From the NCBI GenBank assembly GCA_003516865.1, contig DPBR01000021.1:1393-50461 (forward strand): a stretch of DNA of 49,069 nt, in the 5' to 3' direction. Position 1 is the first letter of the stretch. Every line of letters starts with the position of its first letter. The position numbers and the translations under genes are program-made. This document shows positions 7,915-16,517 of the stretch, piece after piece. Source of the stretch: Oscillospiraceae bacterium (lineage in GTDB: Bacteria; Bacillota; Clostridia; Oscillospirales; Ruminococcaceae). The notes beneath the pieces are model-generated. The model was not told the DNA's origin and made no database searches. It was given only the letters and a program-made list of their open reading frames with translations.

Positions 7915-8712
7915 ATGGCAAGCCTGATTGACGAAAACGAGAGATTTCACCTCAAAATCAGAACGGGAGATGTCGGGAGATATGTAATTCTTCCGGGCGA
8001 CCCAGGAAGAGTTCCGATTATTGCGGAACGTCTTGATAACGCCGTTCAGATTGCGCAGAACCGCGAGTATAACGTTTATACGGGCGAGCTTTGCGGGAAA
8101 AAAGTGAGCGTTTGCAGCACGGGAATAGGCGGTCCTTCGGCTGCAATCGCGGTTGAGGAGCTTATCGACAGCGGCGCCGATACGTTTATCCGTGTGGGAA
8201 CAAGCGGCGGAGTGGATTTGTCGGTTTTCGGCGGCGACCTTGTAATCGCAATGGCGGCAATCCGCGCCGAGGGCACTTCTTACGAATATCTTCCGATGGG
8301 ATATCCCGCAGCAGCAGATTTTACGGTAACGTCCGCCCTTGCGAAAGCCGCGGAAGCGCTTTCCTCCGATGAAAACGGCAAGCGCTATCATGTTGGAACG
8401 GTTCACTCAAAGGATAGTTTCTACGGTGAAACAAATCCCGAACGCTCCGCTGTCTGCGATAACATTATGAGCCGCTGGGACAGCTATGTAAAATGCGGCT
8501 GTCTGACAAGCGAAATGGAATGTGCGGCGATTTATTCGGTTGGGCTTGTTCGCTCGACTTATGAGAAGAAAATACGCTGCGGCGCGGTTCTCACGGCGCT
8601 CTGGAACGCCGAGCGCTCAAAGAAAAATCTCCCCGACACTTTCTGCACTTCCAGCGAAAGAGCGATATCCTGCGCTATCGACGCGATTAAACTGCTTATC
8701 GAGCAGGACTAA
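7915..8712 (+). CDS. udp: Uridine phosphorylase
   Basis: A 265-residue member of the nucleoside phosphorylase family, preceded by AAGGAGGTCG. It cleaves uridine to uracil and ribose-1-phosphate in pyrimidine salvage. Motifs: YVILPGDPGRVP (phosphate-binding Arg, about 22-33), CSTGIGGPSAAIAVEEL, FIRVGTSGGVD and the ribose/base-site LTSEMECAAIYSVG. The E-M-E triad is the usual ribose-binding site. Substrate is probably uridine given the match to Udp-type sequences, though related purine phosphorylases share these motifs. The stop overlaps the 3' end of the convergent gene by 4 bp. Confidence 0.9.
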   Translation: MASLIDENERFHLKIRTGDVGRYVILPGDPGRVPIIAERLDNAVQIAQNREYNVYTGELCGKKVSVCSTGIGGPSAAIAVEELIDSGADTFIRVGTSGGVDLSVFGGDLVIAMAAIRAEGTSYEYLPMGYPAAADFTVTSALAKAAEALSSDENGKRYHVGTVHSKDSFYGETNPERSAVCDNIMSRWDSYVKCGCLTSEMECAAIYSVGLVRSTYEKKIRCGAVLTALWNAERSKKNLPDTFCTSSERAISCAIDAIKLLIEQD

Positions 8713-9083
8713 AGTTCGCCGAATATCACAGAAAATGAGCCTGATGTTCGGATTAAGGTAAAAACTGCGGTTTTTCCCACGAAAAAAACGCTTTTCATCA
8801 CAATTTTATCAAGCGGAATTGTTTTAGTTTTTCTGAAAACTATTCCGCTTTTCTTTATGAATAATTCGTCTGAAACAGCATAGTAAGTTGATTTGTAACG
8901 GCAAAACGATATCACTTCAATGATAATAAACGCCAAAGCAAATCCGACTTTTACGATTAGATTTTCCGAAAAAGCAATCAAAAATGCAATTATTGCCGAG
9001 ATAATCACGGAAAAAACAACGAAAAGCGCAGGGCATTTTTTGATTTCTTTCACGGCTGCCTCACTGTATGATGTAATTTGCAC
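8709..9083 (-). CDS. Small membrane protein with bacterial PH-like domain
   Basis: 124 residues: two adjacent membrane segments (about 19-38 and 43-60) followed by a stretch resembling the bacterial PH domain (bPH2) found in YdbS/YdbT-type proteins (YYAVSDELFIKKSGIVFRKTKTIPLDKI). Function is unknown; such proteins are small membrane accessories. It is convergent with udp (4-bp overlap) and divergent from the ABC transporter gene, whose promoter begins 10 bp upstream of this start codon. Domain assignment is by pattern only. Confidence 0.6.
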   Translation of the reverse strand: MQITSYSEAAVKEIKKCPALFVVFSVIISAIIAFLIAFSENLIVKVGFALAFIIIEVISFCRYKSTYYAVSDELFIKKSGIVFRKTKTIPLDKIVMKSVFFVGKTAVFTLIRTSGSFSVIFGEL

Positions 9084-9092
9084 AACATATTA

Positions 9093-9121
9093 TTGACAAA
9101 ATCATCAAAATGATGTAAAAT
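9093..9121 (+). promoter_or_regulatory. Promoter of the ABC transporter, with palindrome in the spacer
   Basis: Consensus TTGACA (9093-9098), a 17-bp spacer and TAAAAT (9116-9121). The spacer holds CATCA-AAA-TGATG (9103-9115), a possible operator between the two promoter elements. Confidence 0.6.
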
Positions 9122-9152
9122 AAAAATAGTTTTTATAAAGAAAGGAAAAACT

Positions 9153-11933
9153 ATGCTTGAAATAAAAAATATCGTAAAGGATTACGCGACAGGCAGCGAA
9201 ACTGTCCACGCGCTCAGAGATGTTTCAATTCGCTTTCGTGAAAGCGAGCTTGTAGCCGTTCTCGGACATTCGGGCTGCGGCAAAACAACGCTTCTGAACA
9301 TTATCGGCGGTCTTGACTCCTACACTTCCGGCGACCTTGTGATAAACGGCAAATCCACAAAGAAGTTTAAGAGCCGCGACTGGGATACTTACAGAAATCA
9401 TTCCGTAGGATTTATTTTCCAGAGCTATAATCTTATTCCTCATCAGACCGTTCTTTCAAACGTCGAGCTTGCGCTTACGCTGTCGGGCGTTTCAAAGTCG
9501 GAGCGCAAAAAGCGCGCAAAAGAGGCTCTCGAAAAGGTTGGGCTTGGCGACCAGCTCAACAAGCGGCCTAATCAAATGTCCGGAGGTCAGATGCAGAGAG
9601 TTGCGATTGCACGCGCACTTGTAAACAACCCGGATATTCTTCTGGCGGACGAGCCGACGGGCGCTCTCGACAGCGAAACTTCCGTTCAGATTATGGAGCT
9701 TATCAAAGAAATCGCAAGCGACAGACTTGTTATTATGGTGACGCATAATCCAGAACTTGCCCAGCAGTATGCAACAAGAATTGTAAAGCTTGTTGACGGT
9801 AAGATTAAGAGCGACTCAAATCCTTTTGACGGCGAAGAAAAGGTTCAGGAGAAGAAGCAGAAAGGTTCAAAAAAAACCTCGATGTCCTTTGCGACCGCTC
9901 TTGCGCTTTCCAGAAACAATCTTCTCACGAAAAAGGGCAGAACATTTCTCACGTCATTCGCGGGAAGCATCGGAATTATCGGAATTGCGCTTATTCTCTC
10001 GCTTTCAAACGGCGTTCAGAATTATATCGACAGCGTAGAACACTCAACTCTCGCCTCCTACCCCATTTCCATTCAGCAGGAAACGATGGATTATACAAAA
10101 CTGATGGAATCTATGATGGGTCAGAATGAAACAAATATTGAAGAGCGCGACCCTAATCTTGTTTATACAAACGATATTTCCACGGAAATGGTAAAATCAA
10201 TGCTCTCGGAAATTAAGACCAACAATCTTAAGGACTTCAAAGAGTACATTGAATCGGACCCGGAGAATATTCTCGACAGCATAACCGAAATTCAGTACAG
10301 CTATTCGCCAAAGCTCTATATTTACGGCAAGGATTTGAACGACAATGTGCTGAGAATGAATCCGTCAACCGTTATGGAAGCAATGCTCGGCAAGGAAATG
10401 TCCGCGAATGTCGCGCAGATGGGCGGAACTTATTCCACGATTTTCGGCGGCGGGGGCGAAATGAGTTCAACAAATTTCTGGAGCGAGCTTCTCAACAGCA
10501 AAACCACCGAGGAGCAGTATGAAATCCTTGCGGGACGGCTTCCCGAAAGCTATAACGAGGTTGTCTTTATCGTAAACAAAAACAACGAGCTGTCAGACCT
10601 CGCCCTTTACAGTCTTGGATTCCGCGACCAGAAAGAGCTTTCGGATATGATGGCGAAGTTTATGGCGGGCGAAAGCATCGACATTGATACGGGCGATATG
10701 ACGTTCACTTACGACCAGCTTATGTCGAAAACGTTCAGACTGCTCACCGTTTCGGATATGTACAAGGCGAACGACAAGGGCGGATATGACGATATGACGG
10801 CTGATAAGGACTATATGAACGCCGTTCTTGAAAAAGCGCCGGAAATCAAGGTCGTGGGAGTTATCCGTCCGAACGGCGACAGCCTCATTTCCTCGACAAA
10901 CAGCGGCGGAATAGGCTACACGCACGCTCTCACCGAGTATATGATTGAGCGCACGCGCGAAAGCGAACTTATGAAAAAGCAGCTTGAAAACCCAAAAGTT
11001 GACGTTTTCACAGGGATTGAGTTCACGGTTGACGGCGTTGAAAAGAAGCCGATGACGCAGGAAGAAGCGTTTGAGAAGATTATGCAGATGCTTTCGGCTG
11101 AACAGCAGCAAAAACTCGGCGAAGCTCTCGCGGCTTCCCTTTCGCAGGAACAATTAGCGCAGCTTGCTCAGCTCCCTCCCGAACAGCAGCAGACCGCAGT
11201 TATCGGAATGTCAACGCCCTCGGCTATTTCGGGCGCGATGATGAAAATTCTTACGGCGGACCAAATCAGCGAGCTTATGAAGCTTACTCAGGAGCCTGAA
11301 ACAACCGAAGCAACGTATGACGGCAACCTTGAAAAACTTGGTCTTGCCGACCTTTCCGAGCCTTCGTCAATCTCCATTTACGCAAAGGATTTCGACGGCA
11401 AGGAAAAAATCACAAAGCTGATTAACGATTACAACGAGCGTAAAACCGCAGAGGAAAAGACCGAGGACGTAATTAACTACACGGACTATATCGGGCTTAT
11501 GATTTCGTCCGTTTCGACCATTATCGACTCGATTTCGTATATTCTGATAGCGTTCGTTGCAATTTCTCTTGTGGTTTCGTCGATTATGATTGGAATAATC
11601 ACCTACATTTCCGTTCTCGAAAGAACAAAGGAAATCGGTATACTCAGAGCAATCGGCGCTTCAAAACGCGATGTTTCAAACGTATTCAACGCAGAAACGC
11701 TTATTGTCGGATTTTCGGCAGGTGCAATCGGCATTATTGCGACCGTTATCCTTAACATTCCGATTAATATTATCATAGAACATCTTACGGATATTTCCGG
11801 AATGTCGCAGCTTCCGTGGCAGGGCGCGGTTATTCTTGTTATCATCAGTATGCTTCTGACGCTTATTGCCGGTCTTTTCCCCGCGAGAATTGCCTCAAAG
11901 AAAGACCCGGTTGAAGCCCTCAGAACGGAATAA
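9153..11933 (+). CDS. ABC transporter, ATPase and FtsX-type permease fused
   Basis: 926 residues. The N-terminal about 230 are a MacB/LolD-type ATPase: Walker A GHSGCGKTT (38-46), signature MSGGQMQRV (142-150), Walker B ILLADE (162-167) and the switch histidine in MVTHNP. After a basic linker comes a membrane segment (about 265-290), a roughly 480-residue extracellular region, and three C-terminal membrane segments with the FtsX-type motif (VLERTKEIGILRAIGASKRDV). This is MacB architecture but with a larger, Met/Gln-rich extracellular domain. MacB-type proteins are mechanotransmitters in peptide or antibiotic export; the substrate here is unknown. No membrane-fusion partner is adjacent. Own promoter; ends at a bidirectional hairpin. 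Confidence 0.9.
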   Translation: MLEIKNIVKDYATGSETVHALRDVSIRFRESELVAVLGHSGCGKTTLLNIIGGLDSYTSGDLVINGKSTKKFKSRDWDTYRNHSVGFIFQSYNLIPHQTVLSNVELALTLSGVSKSERKKRAKEALEKVGLGDQLNKRPNQMSGGQMQRVAIARALVNNPDILLADEPTGALDSETSVQIMELIKEIASDRLVIMVTHNPELAQQYATRIVKLVDGKIKSDSNPFDGEEKVQEKKQKGSKKTSMSFATALALSRNNLLTKKGRTFLTSFAGSIGIIGIALILSLSNGVQNYIDSVEHSTLASYPISIQQETMDYTKLMESMMGQNETNIEERDPNLVYTNDISTEMVKSMLSEIKTNNLKDFKEYIESDPENILDSITEIQYSYSPKLYIYGKDLNDNVLRMNPSTVMEAMLGKEMSANVAQMGGTYSTIFGGGGEMSSTNFWSELLNSKTTEEQYEILAGRLPESYNEVVFIVNKNNELSDLALYSLGFRDQKELSDMMAKFMAGESIDIDTGDMTFTYDQLMSKTFRLLTVSDMYKANDKGGYDDMTADKDYMNAVLEKAPEIKVVGVIRPNGDSLISSTNSGGIGYTHALTEYMIERTRESELMKKQLENPKVDVFTGIEFTVDGVEKKPMTQEEAFEKIMQMLSAEQQQKLGEALAASLSQEQLAQLAQLPPEQQQTAVIGMSTPSAISGAMMKILTADQISELMKLTQEPETTEATYDGNLEKLGLADLSEPSSISIYAKDFDGKEKITKLINDYNERKTAEEKTEDVINYTDYIGLMISSVSTIIDSISYILIAFVAISLVVSSIMIGIITYISVLERTKEIGILRAIGASKRDVSNVFNAETLIVGFSAGAIGIIATVILNIPINIIIEHLTDISGMSQLPWQGAVILVIISMLLTLIAGLFPARIASKKDPVEALRTE

Positions 11934-11946
11934 ATTTCATCAAGCC

Positions 11947-11977
11947 ATAAAAAGTCCGCCCCAAAAAGGCGGACTTT
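11947..11977. terminator. Bidirectional terminator between ABC transporter and mscS
   Basis: A perfect 10-bp stem AAAGTCCGCC / GGCGGACTTT (11951-11977) with a 7-nt loop. The preceding A-run provides a U-tract for the leftward mscS transcript. Confidence 0.75.
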
Positions 11978-11981
11978 GCTG

Positions 11982-12917
11982 TTATTTTTGCGGTGTTGCC
12001 GTAATGTTAACGTCAAGCTGATTGAACGGAATTTCGATATTCTTCTCGATAAACGCCGCACGAACCTGTTCGATAAGGTCGAAATGAACCTGCCAGTAAT
12101 CCTCTGTTCTGCACCAGCACCGTGATGTAATTATAATCGCGCTGTCGCCGTGCTCGCTCATACGAACGAAGATTTCCTTGTCCTTGTCAACTTTTTCGTG
12201 CGCTTGGATAAGCTCTTTTATCGTTCTGCGCGCAAGCTCGAAATCGTCGTTATAGGATATCGAGAAATTCAGGTCAACCCTGCGCTCGCTGTTCTGCGAA
12301 TTGTTTATCACAACCGCATTTATCGCAAGTCCGTTCGGAATAAGAATGACCTGATTTGTCGCGGAATTAAGCTGCGTGTGAAGTATCGAAATCTGCGAAA
12401 CAGTGCCTTCAACGCCGTTTGAGATGATATAATCGCCGATTTTAAACGGCTTTGTTATCATCAGCAGAAATCCGCCGGCAACGTTTGACAGCGAATTCTG
12501 AAGCGCAAGACCGATTGCAACTCCCGCCGTGCCGATTATCGTAATAATCGAGGTTGACGGTATTCCGATAAGGCTCAGCACAATAGTTACCAACAGCACA
12601 TAAAGCACAATCTTCACAACCTGGATTGTGAATTTAACGACAGTAAGGTCAAGCTTTGTTTTGGAAAATCCTTTTGTCATCAGCTTTATGCTGATTTTCG
12701 TGAGAATTAACCCCACAATCAGAACGATAATCGCGATTATAATTGACGGCATCGCTCCGACAAACGCGTCAAGCAAGCCCTTGAAAAAATTACCGATTGC
12801 GGTAAGAGCGTGCTGCGGGTCGTGCGTGAGTTCGGAAAAAGCCTCGTCAAGCGTATTATCCGAAACGCTTTCCGCAGCAGAAGCCGTTCCCGCGAGAAAT
12901 GCTGTCAGAACGCTCAT
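11982..12917 (-). CDS. mscS: Small-conductance mechanosensitive channel, MscS family
   Basis: 311 residues. An N-terminal hydrophobic/signal-like segment is followed by membrane helices at about 57-80 and 98-120 and the pore-lining TM3 (VAIGLALQNSLSNVAGGFLLMI, glycine/alanine-spaced as in MscS). The beta domain starts at PFKIGDYI, with VEGTVSQISILHTQL and ILIPNGLAINAVVIN typical of the family. It acts as an emergency osmotic release valve in the cell membrane. Its ATG overlaps the TGA of the upstream ACT-domain gene (ATGA), so it is translationally coupled to the lysine-pathway operon, an unexpected partnership. Confidence 0.93.
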   Translation of the reverse strand: MSVLTAFLAGTASAAESVSDNTLDEAFSELTHDPQHALTAIGNFFKGLLDAFVGAMPSIIIAIIVLIVGLILTKISIKLMTKGFSKTKLDLTVVKFTIQVVKIVLYVLLVTIVLSLIGIPSTSIITIIGTAGVAIGLALQNSLSNVAGGFLLMITKPFKIGDYIISNGVEGTVSQISILHTQLNSATNQVILIPNGLAINAVVINNSQNSERRVDLNFSISYNDDFELARRTIKELIQAHEKVDKDKEIFVRMSEHGDSAIIITSRCWCRTEDYWQVHFDLIEQVRAAFIEKNIEIPFNQLDVNITATPQK

Positions 12918-13360
12918 TTAAGCTCCTTTTCAAACGTCGCGCAAACAGCGTCGGCGTCAGCGTTTCTGATAAGCACTGAAATTTCGTCCTCGCCGGTCGT
13001 TATCATCAAAATCATAGCGTTAAGGCGGTTGAGAATTTCAAAGACCCTTGCCGCATAACCGACAGATTTCTTCATTTCGTCCGTCTTTATCACAATTTTT
13101 CTGTTTCCGCTGTTTATCATCGGAGCGACGCATTCCTTGTCGCGAAGCACCTTTACAACGCCAAGAAGCTTTGGAATATCATCATCGTTAACCGTAAATC
13201 CGAAGCTGAAAATCTCCGAAGTCGGCGCGGTCATTGAAATCATATCAACGTTAATTCCCGCCTCAGCTACAATTTTCAGCGTATCCTCCATAATCGTCCT
13301 GTCAAGCGGAACGTTGTTGAAAGATACTCCCGAAACGTTTTCCGTAATATCAAGCTTCAT
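12914..13360 (-). CDS. Stand-alone tandem ACT-domain protein (aspartokinase-regulatory-like)
   Basis: 148 residues with two ACT-like halves: ITENVSGVSFNNVPLDRTIMEDTLKIVAEAGINVDMISM at the N-terminus and a second copy near VGYAARVFEILNRLNAMILMITTGEDEISVLI. This pattern is that of the lysine/threonine-sensing C-terminal region of aspartate kinase, but the kinase domain is absent. It sits 2 nt downstream of dapB and overlaps mscS by 4 bp. The likely role is sensing lysine or another amino acid and modulating a pathway enzyme in trans; this is inference from context. No catalytic residues were recognised. Confidence 0.8.
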   Translation of the reverse strand: MKLDITENVSGVSFNNVPLDRTIMEDTLKIVAEAGINVDMISMTAPTSEIFSFGFTVNDDDIPKLLGVVKVLRDKECVAPMINSGNRKIVIKTDEMKKSVGYAARVFEILNRLNAMILMITTGEDEISVLIRNADADAVCATFEKELK

Positions 13361-13362
13361 TT

Positions 13363-14121
13363 TCAGCCCTCCTTAATCAAGTCGCTCATGGCGTAAAGCC
13401 CTGCAGGTTTCCCCGCGAGAAATACAGCCGCGTTTACCGCACCCGCAGCGAAAACCTCTTTCGACTGCGCGCTGTGCGACAAAGTGATAACCTCGTCATG
13501 TCCCGCGAAAATGATATCGTGCTCGCCGACAATCGTTCCACCGCGAACGGAATGCATTCCGATTTCGTCCTTACCGCGAGGCTGACGAACAGAATGGCGG
13601 TCATAAATATAACGCTTGGTGTTTCCGAGTTCCTCGTTAATCACTTCCGCAAGCATAATCGCCGTTCCCGACGGAGCGTCCTTTTTCTGATTATGGTGTT
13701 TCTCGACAATTTCGATATCGAACTGCGAACCCAAAATCTGCGCCGCCTTTTTTGCAAGCTCCGCAAGCAGATTTATTCCGAGCGACATATTGAATGTGAA
13801 GAAAATCGGCGTTTGAGCCGCTGCCGCAGCGATTTTCGAGCGTTCCTCGTCCGAATAGCCCGTTGTCGCGATAACAAGCGGCACACCGTTCATCTTGCAG
13901 TACGAAAGCAAATCAGAAAGCGCGGACGGGTGCGAAAAATCGATTATTACATCGGGCTTTTCGGGTAAATCGAACACATTTTCCACAATCGGGAACTCAT
14001 CGTATTTCTCCGTAATCTTATCAATTCCCGAAATAATTTCACAATCGGCGCGTTCCTTTACGAGAGAAGCGATAACTTTTCCCATTCGTCCGCTTGCGCC
14101 TGAAATTGAAATCCTTGTCAT
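13363..14121 (-). CDS. dapB: 4-hydroxy-tetrahydrodipicolinate reductase
   Basis: 252 residues, typical DapB length. It reduces 4-hydroxy-tetrahydrodipicolinate to tetrahydrodipicolinate with NAD(P)H in the DAP/lysine pathway. Rossmann motif ISGASGRMGK (6-15) and the catalytic/substrate block KHHNQKKDAPSGTA (141-154) with the His pair and the Lys are intact; HDIIFAGHDEVITLSHSAQSKEVFA is the conserved C-terminal domain. It starts 18 nt after dapA. It feeds DAP for peptidoglycan as well as lysine. Confidence 0.97.
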   Translation of the reverse strand: MTRISISGASGRMGKVIASLVKERADCEIISGIDKITEKYDEFPIVENVFDLPEKPDVIIDFSHPSALSDLLSYCKMNGVPLVIATTGYSDEERSKIAAAAAQTPIFFTFNMSLGINLLAELAKKAAQILGSQFDIEIVEKHHNQKKDAPSGTAIMLAEVINEELGNTKRYIYDRHSVRQPRGKDEIGMHSVRGGTIVGEHDIIFAGHDEVITLSHSAQSKEVFAAGAVNAAVFLAGKPAGLYAMSDLIKEG

Positions 14122-14139
14122 TTTATACTCCTTCTATGC

Positions 14140-15030
14140 TCAGACAATGTTAAGAAGTCCGTTTTCTTCCATTACAGACTTAAGCTTTGACTTCATTTCA
14201 TCGCTCATTGAGCAGAGAGGAAGTCTGCACTCTCCCGCCTTAAATCCCGCGAGATTAAGCGCTTCCTTTACGGGAATGGGGTTTACGTCCATAAACATCG
14301 CCATATCGAGCGCAAACAGCTTCTTCGCGATTTCAAGCGCTTCTTCTCTCCTGCCCTCAAGATAGCAGGCAATCTCATTGTGCTTCTGAAGCGGAGCAAC
14401 GTTCGACGTTACCGAAACAAGTCCCTTTCCGCCAAGCGCAAGACAGCAAAGCGCCTCGTCGTCGTTGCCGGAGTAAATGTCGAGGTCGGTGTTCGCGGAA
14501 ATTCCCATAACAGTTTTCATATTCGCGCTCGCTTCCTTGACAGCCCTGATATTCGGGTGTTTTGCAAGCTCGACGTATGTATCGAGAGAAATATTGCAGC
14601 CCGTTCTTGAAGGGACATTGTACAGCATTATCGGGATATTCACAGCGTCCGCGATTGCCGTAAAGTGCTTTATAAGACCGCGCTGAGAAGCCTTATTGTA
14701 GTAAGGCGTAACGTGCAGAAGAGCGTCCGCGCCGAGCTTTTCGGCTTCAACCGACAGGTCAACCGCATATTTCGTGTCGTTCGAGCCTGCGCCTGCGATT
14801 ACGGGAACGCGCTTTGCAACACGGTTTATACCATAGCGAAGAACCTCGACGTGTTCATCATCGGTCATTGTTGCGCTTTCGCCCGTTGTTCCGCAGATAA
14901 CCAGCGCGTCGATTTTATTGTCAATCTGCCAATCTATAAGTCTGCCGAACTCGTCATAATTTATACTTCCGTCCGAATTCATCGGTGTAGCTATCGCCGT
15001 GGCGCAGCCTGTGAAGATTGAATTGCTCAT
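14140..15030 (-). CDS. dapA: 4-hydroxy-tetrahydrodipicolinate synthase
   Basis: 296 residues, a class I aldolase-fold TIM barrel that condenses pyruvate with aspartate semialdehyde. The Schiff-base lysine is K165 (AVKEAS), the catalytic tyrosine Y137 is in MLYNVPSRTG, and GTTGES (47-52) binds the substrate carboxylate. GAAAGGTGATATT precedes the ATG. It is separated from asd by 77 bp holding a hairpin/terminator, so dapA may be partly uncoupled from the riboswitch-controlled asd transcript. Followed closely by dapB. Confidence 0.97.
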   Translation of the reverse strand: MSNSIFTGCATAIATPMNSDGSINYDEFGRLIDWQIDNKIDALVICGTTGESATMTDDEHVEVLRYGINRVAKRVPVIAGAGSNDTKYAVDLSVEAEKLGADALLHVTPYYNKASQRGLIKHFTAIADAVNIPIMLYNVPSRTGCNISLDTYVELAKHPNIRAVKEASANMKTVMGISANTDLDIYSGNDDEALCCLALGGKGLVSVTSNVAPLQKHNEIACYLEGRREEALEIAKKLFALDMAMFMDVNPIPVKEALNLAGFKAGECRLPLCSMSDEMKSKLKSVMEENGLLNIV

Positions 15031-15055
15031 AATATCACCTTTCTGTAACTATACC

Positions 15056-15092
15056 ATAAAAATACCGCGAAATTTTCGGCAATTCCGCGGTA
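15056..15092 (-). terminator. Hairpin terminator/attenuator between asd and dapA
   Basis: TACCGCG (15063-15069) pairs with CGCGGTA (15086-15092), with a further AATT/AATT pairing inside. On the leftward transcript the stem is followed by UAUUUUUAUGG. It would terminate or reduce asd read-through into dapA. Confidence 0.6.
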
Positions 15093-15107
15093 CTTCTTTA
15101 ACTAAAA

Positions 15108-16190
15108 TCAGTCAAGATAGCCCTTTGCCGCGAGAAGCTCCGCCATTTCAACCGCGCCGCCCGCTGCGCCTCTGAGCGTATTGTGCGACAGGCAGACAAA
15201 CTTGTAGTCATACTGCGTATCGGGGCGAAGTCTGCCGATAGAAACCGCCATACCGCCTTCAAGATTGCGGTGAAGCGTCGCCTGAGGCATATTGTCCTCC
15301 TCAAAGTAGTGCAGGAACTGCTTGGGAGCGGAAGGAAGCTTCAGCTCCTGCGGCTCCGCCTTATATTCAGCCCAGATTTTCTTGATTTCCTCGATAGTGG
15401 GTTTATTCTCAAATCTTACGAAAACAGCCGCAAAATGTCCGTTTGATACGGGAACTCTCAAGCACTGGGTTGTAATTGCGGGTTTATCCGCGTTCACGAT
15501 AACGCCGTTTTCGATGTGACCCCAGACTTTAAGCGGCTCCTGCTCGGACTTTTCTTCTTCTCCGCCGATGTAGGGGATAACGTTGTCAACCATTTCGGGC
15601 CAAGTCGCAAAGGTCTTTCCTGCGCCGGAAATAGCCTGATATGTGCAGGCAAGAACTTCGGTAATTCCGAACTTTCTGAGCGGAGAAAGTGCGGGAACAT
15701 AGCTCTGAATGGAGCAGTTCGACTTAACCGAGATAAAGCCGCGCTTTGTGCCAAGACGCTTTTTCTGCGTTTCGATAACAGCGGCGTGGTCTGCGTTAAC
15801 CTCCGGAATAATCATAGGAACATCGGGAACGCCTCTGTTTGCCGAGTTATTCGACATAACGGGACACTCCGCCTTTGCGTACTTTTCCTCAAGAGCCTTG
15901 ATTTCGTCTTTCTTCATATTAACCGCGCAGAACACGAAATCGACCTCGGAAGCGATTTCATCAACATCAGCCTCGGCGTCTTTAATTACGATATTTTCCA
16001 TGCTCTTGGGCATAGGAACGTCCATAAACCAACGGTCGCCGACAGCTTCCTTATAAGTCTTTCCCGCAGAACGCGAGGAAGCCGCCAGAACCTTTACGTT
16101 AAACCACGGGTGATTTTCAAGAAGAACAGCAAAACGCTGTCCTACCATTCCCGTCGCTCCGATAATGCCTACATTATACTTTTCTTTCAT
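15108..16190 (-). CDS. asd: Aspartate-semialdehyde dehydrogenase
   Basis: 360 residues, longer than the classic bacterial enzyme and matching the archaeal/fungal-type Asd. It reduces aspartyl phosphate to aspartate semialdehyde at the branch of lysine, DAP, threonine and methionine synthesis. NADP-binding GIIGATGMVGQ (8-18), catalytic C159 in SNCSIQ, and the substrate-site HFAAVFVRFE and LHRNLEGGMAVSIGRLRPD regions are present. It is the first gene after a lysine riboswitch and terminator, so lysine excess should prevent its transcription. No aspartate kinase gene is in the window. Confidence 0.96.
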   Translation of the reverse strand: MKEKYNVGIIGATGMVGQRFAVLLENHPWFNVKVLAASSRSAGKTYKEAVGDRWFMDVPMPKSMENIVIKDAEADVDEIASEVDFVFCAVNMKKDEIKALEEKYAKAECPVMSNNSANRGVPDVPMIIPEVNADHAAVIETQKKRLGTKRGFISVKSNCSIQSYVPALSPLRKFGITEVLACTYQAISGAGKTFATWPEMVDNVIPYIGGEEEKSEQEPLKVWGHIENGVIVNADKPAITTQCLRVPVSNGHFAAVFVRFENKPTIEEIKKIWAEYKAEPQELKLPSAPKQFLHYFEEDNMPQATLHRNLEGGMAVSIGRLRPDTQYDYKFVCLSHNTLRGAAGGAVEMAELLAAKGYLD

Positions 16191-16225
16191 TGCCTTACCC
16201 TTCCTTAATTTATATTATTTTATAA

Positions 16226-16251
16226 CAAAAAACCGATGAAGAAGTCATCGG
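16226..16251 (-). terminator. Intrinsic terminator of the lysine riboswitch expression platform
   Basis: On the leftward transcript, CCGATGA-CUUCU-UCAUCGG (16233-16251) followed by a U-run (16226-16232). It lies between the lysine aptamer and asd, 35 nt upstream of the asd start. Confidence 0.85.
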
Positions 16252-16262
16252 AACGCTTTTAT

Positions 16263-16291
16263 ACTGCAAATAACTGCAAAATACTGCAAAA
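16263..16291 (+). repeat. Three CTGCAAA repeats at 10-bp period
   Basis: ACTGCAAA occurs at 16263, 16273 and 16283 (exact 10-bp period), 11 nt from the riboswitch terminator stem. Related arrays occur at 24632-24682 and 41788-41838. Within the asd leader the transcript reads the complement (UUUGCAGU). Confidence 0.7.
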
Positions 16292-16304
16292 ATCAATATT
16301 TTGC

Positions 16305-16464
16305 GGCAGCGCTCCATCAAGCAACTCGATGACAGTCGTACGCATATTCAACGCACAACCGGATAACACGCACATCGGAACGCGTGCTCCTCGGCGGTTC
16401 AGCCTTTCACGGCGGCTTTCCGACAAGCCGTATCGCCGCTACTTTTCATCACCGCGCCTCTACC
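16305..16464 (-). ncRNA. Lysine riboswitch (L-box) aptamer
   Basis: On the reverse strand the conserved core is recognisable in order: GGUAGAGGCGCGG ... AAAAGUAG (P1/loop E region), GUGAAAGGCUGAACCGCCGA, GGUUGUGCGUUGAAUAUGCG, GACUGUCA and UGGAGCGCUGCC. P1 is GGUAG/CUGCC (16460-16464 with 16305-16309). This parallels the Bacillus lysC leader element by element. Downstream is a canonical terminator and then asd, so lysine binding is predicted to switch transcription off. The -10 promoter element is about 55 bp upstream. Confidence 0.92.
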
Positions 16465-16517
16465 GGATATTAATATTCAACCGCAAATTTTCATTAGCGA
16501 AAAATTGAATATATATT

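Noticed and set aside
16236..16508. Rightward open frame (90 codons) in the asd-queA gap
   Set aside because: It lies exactly over the antisense of the lysine riboswitch.
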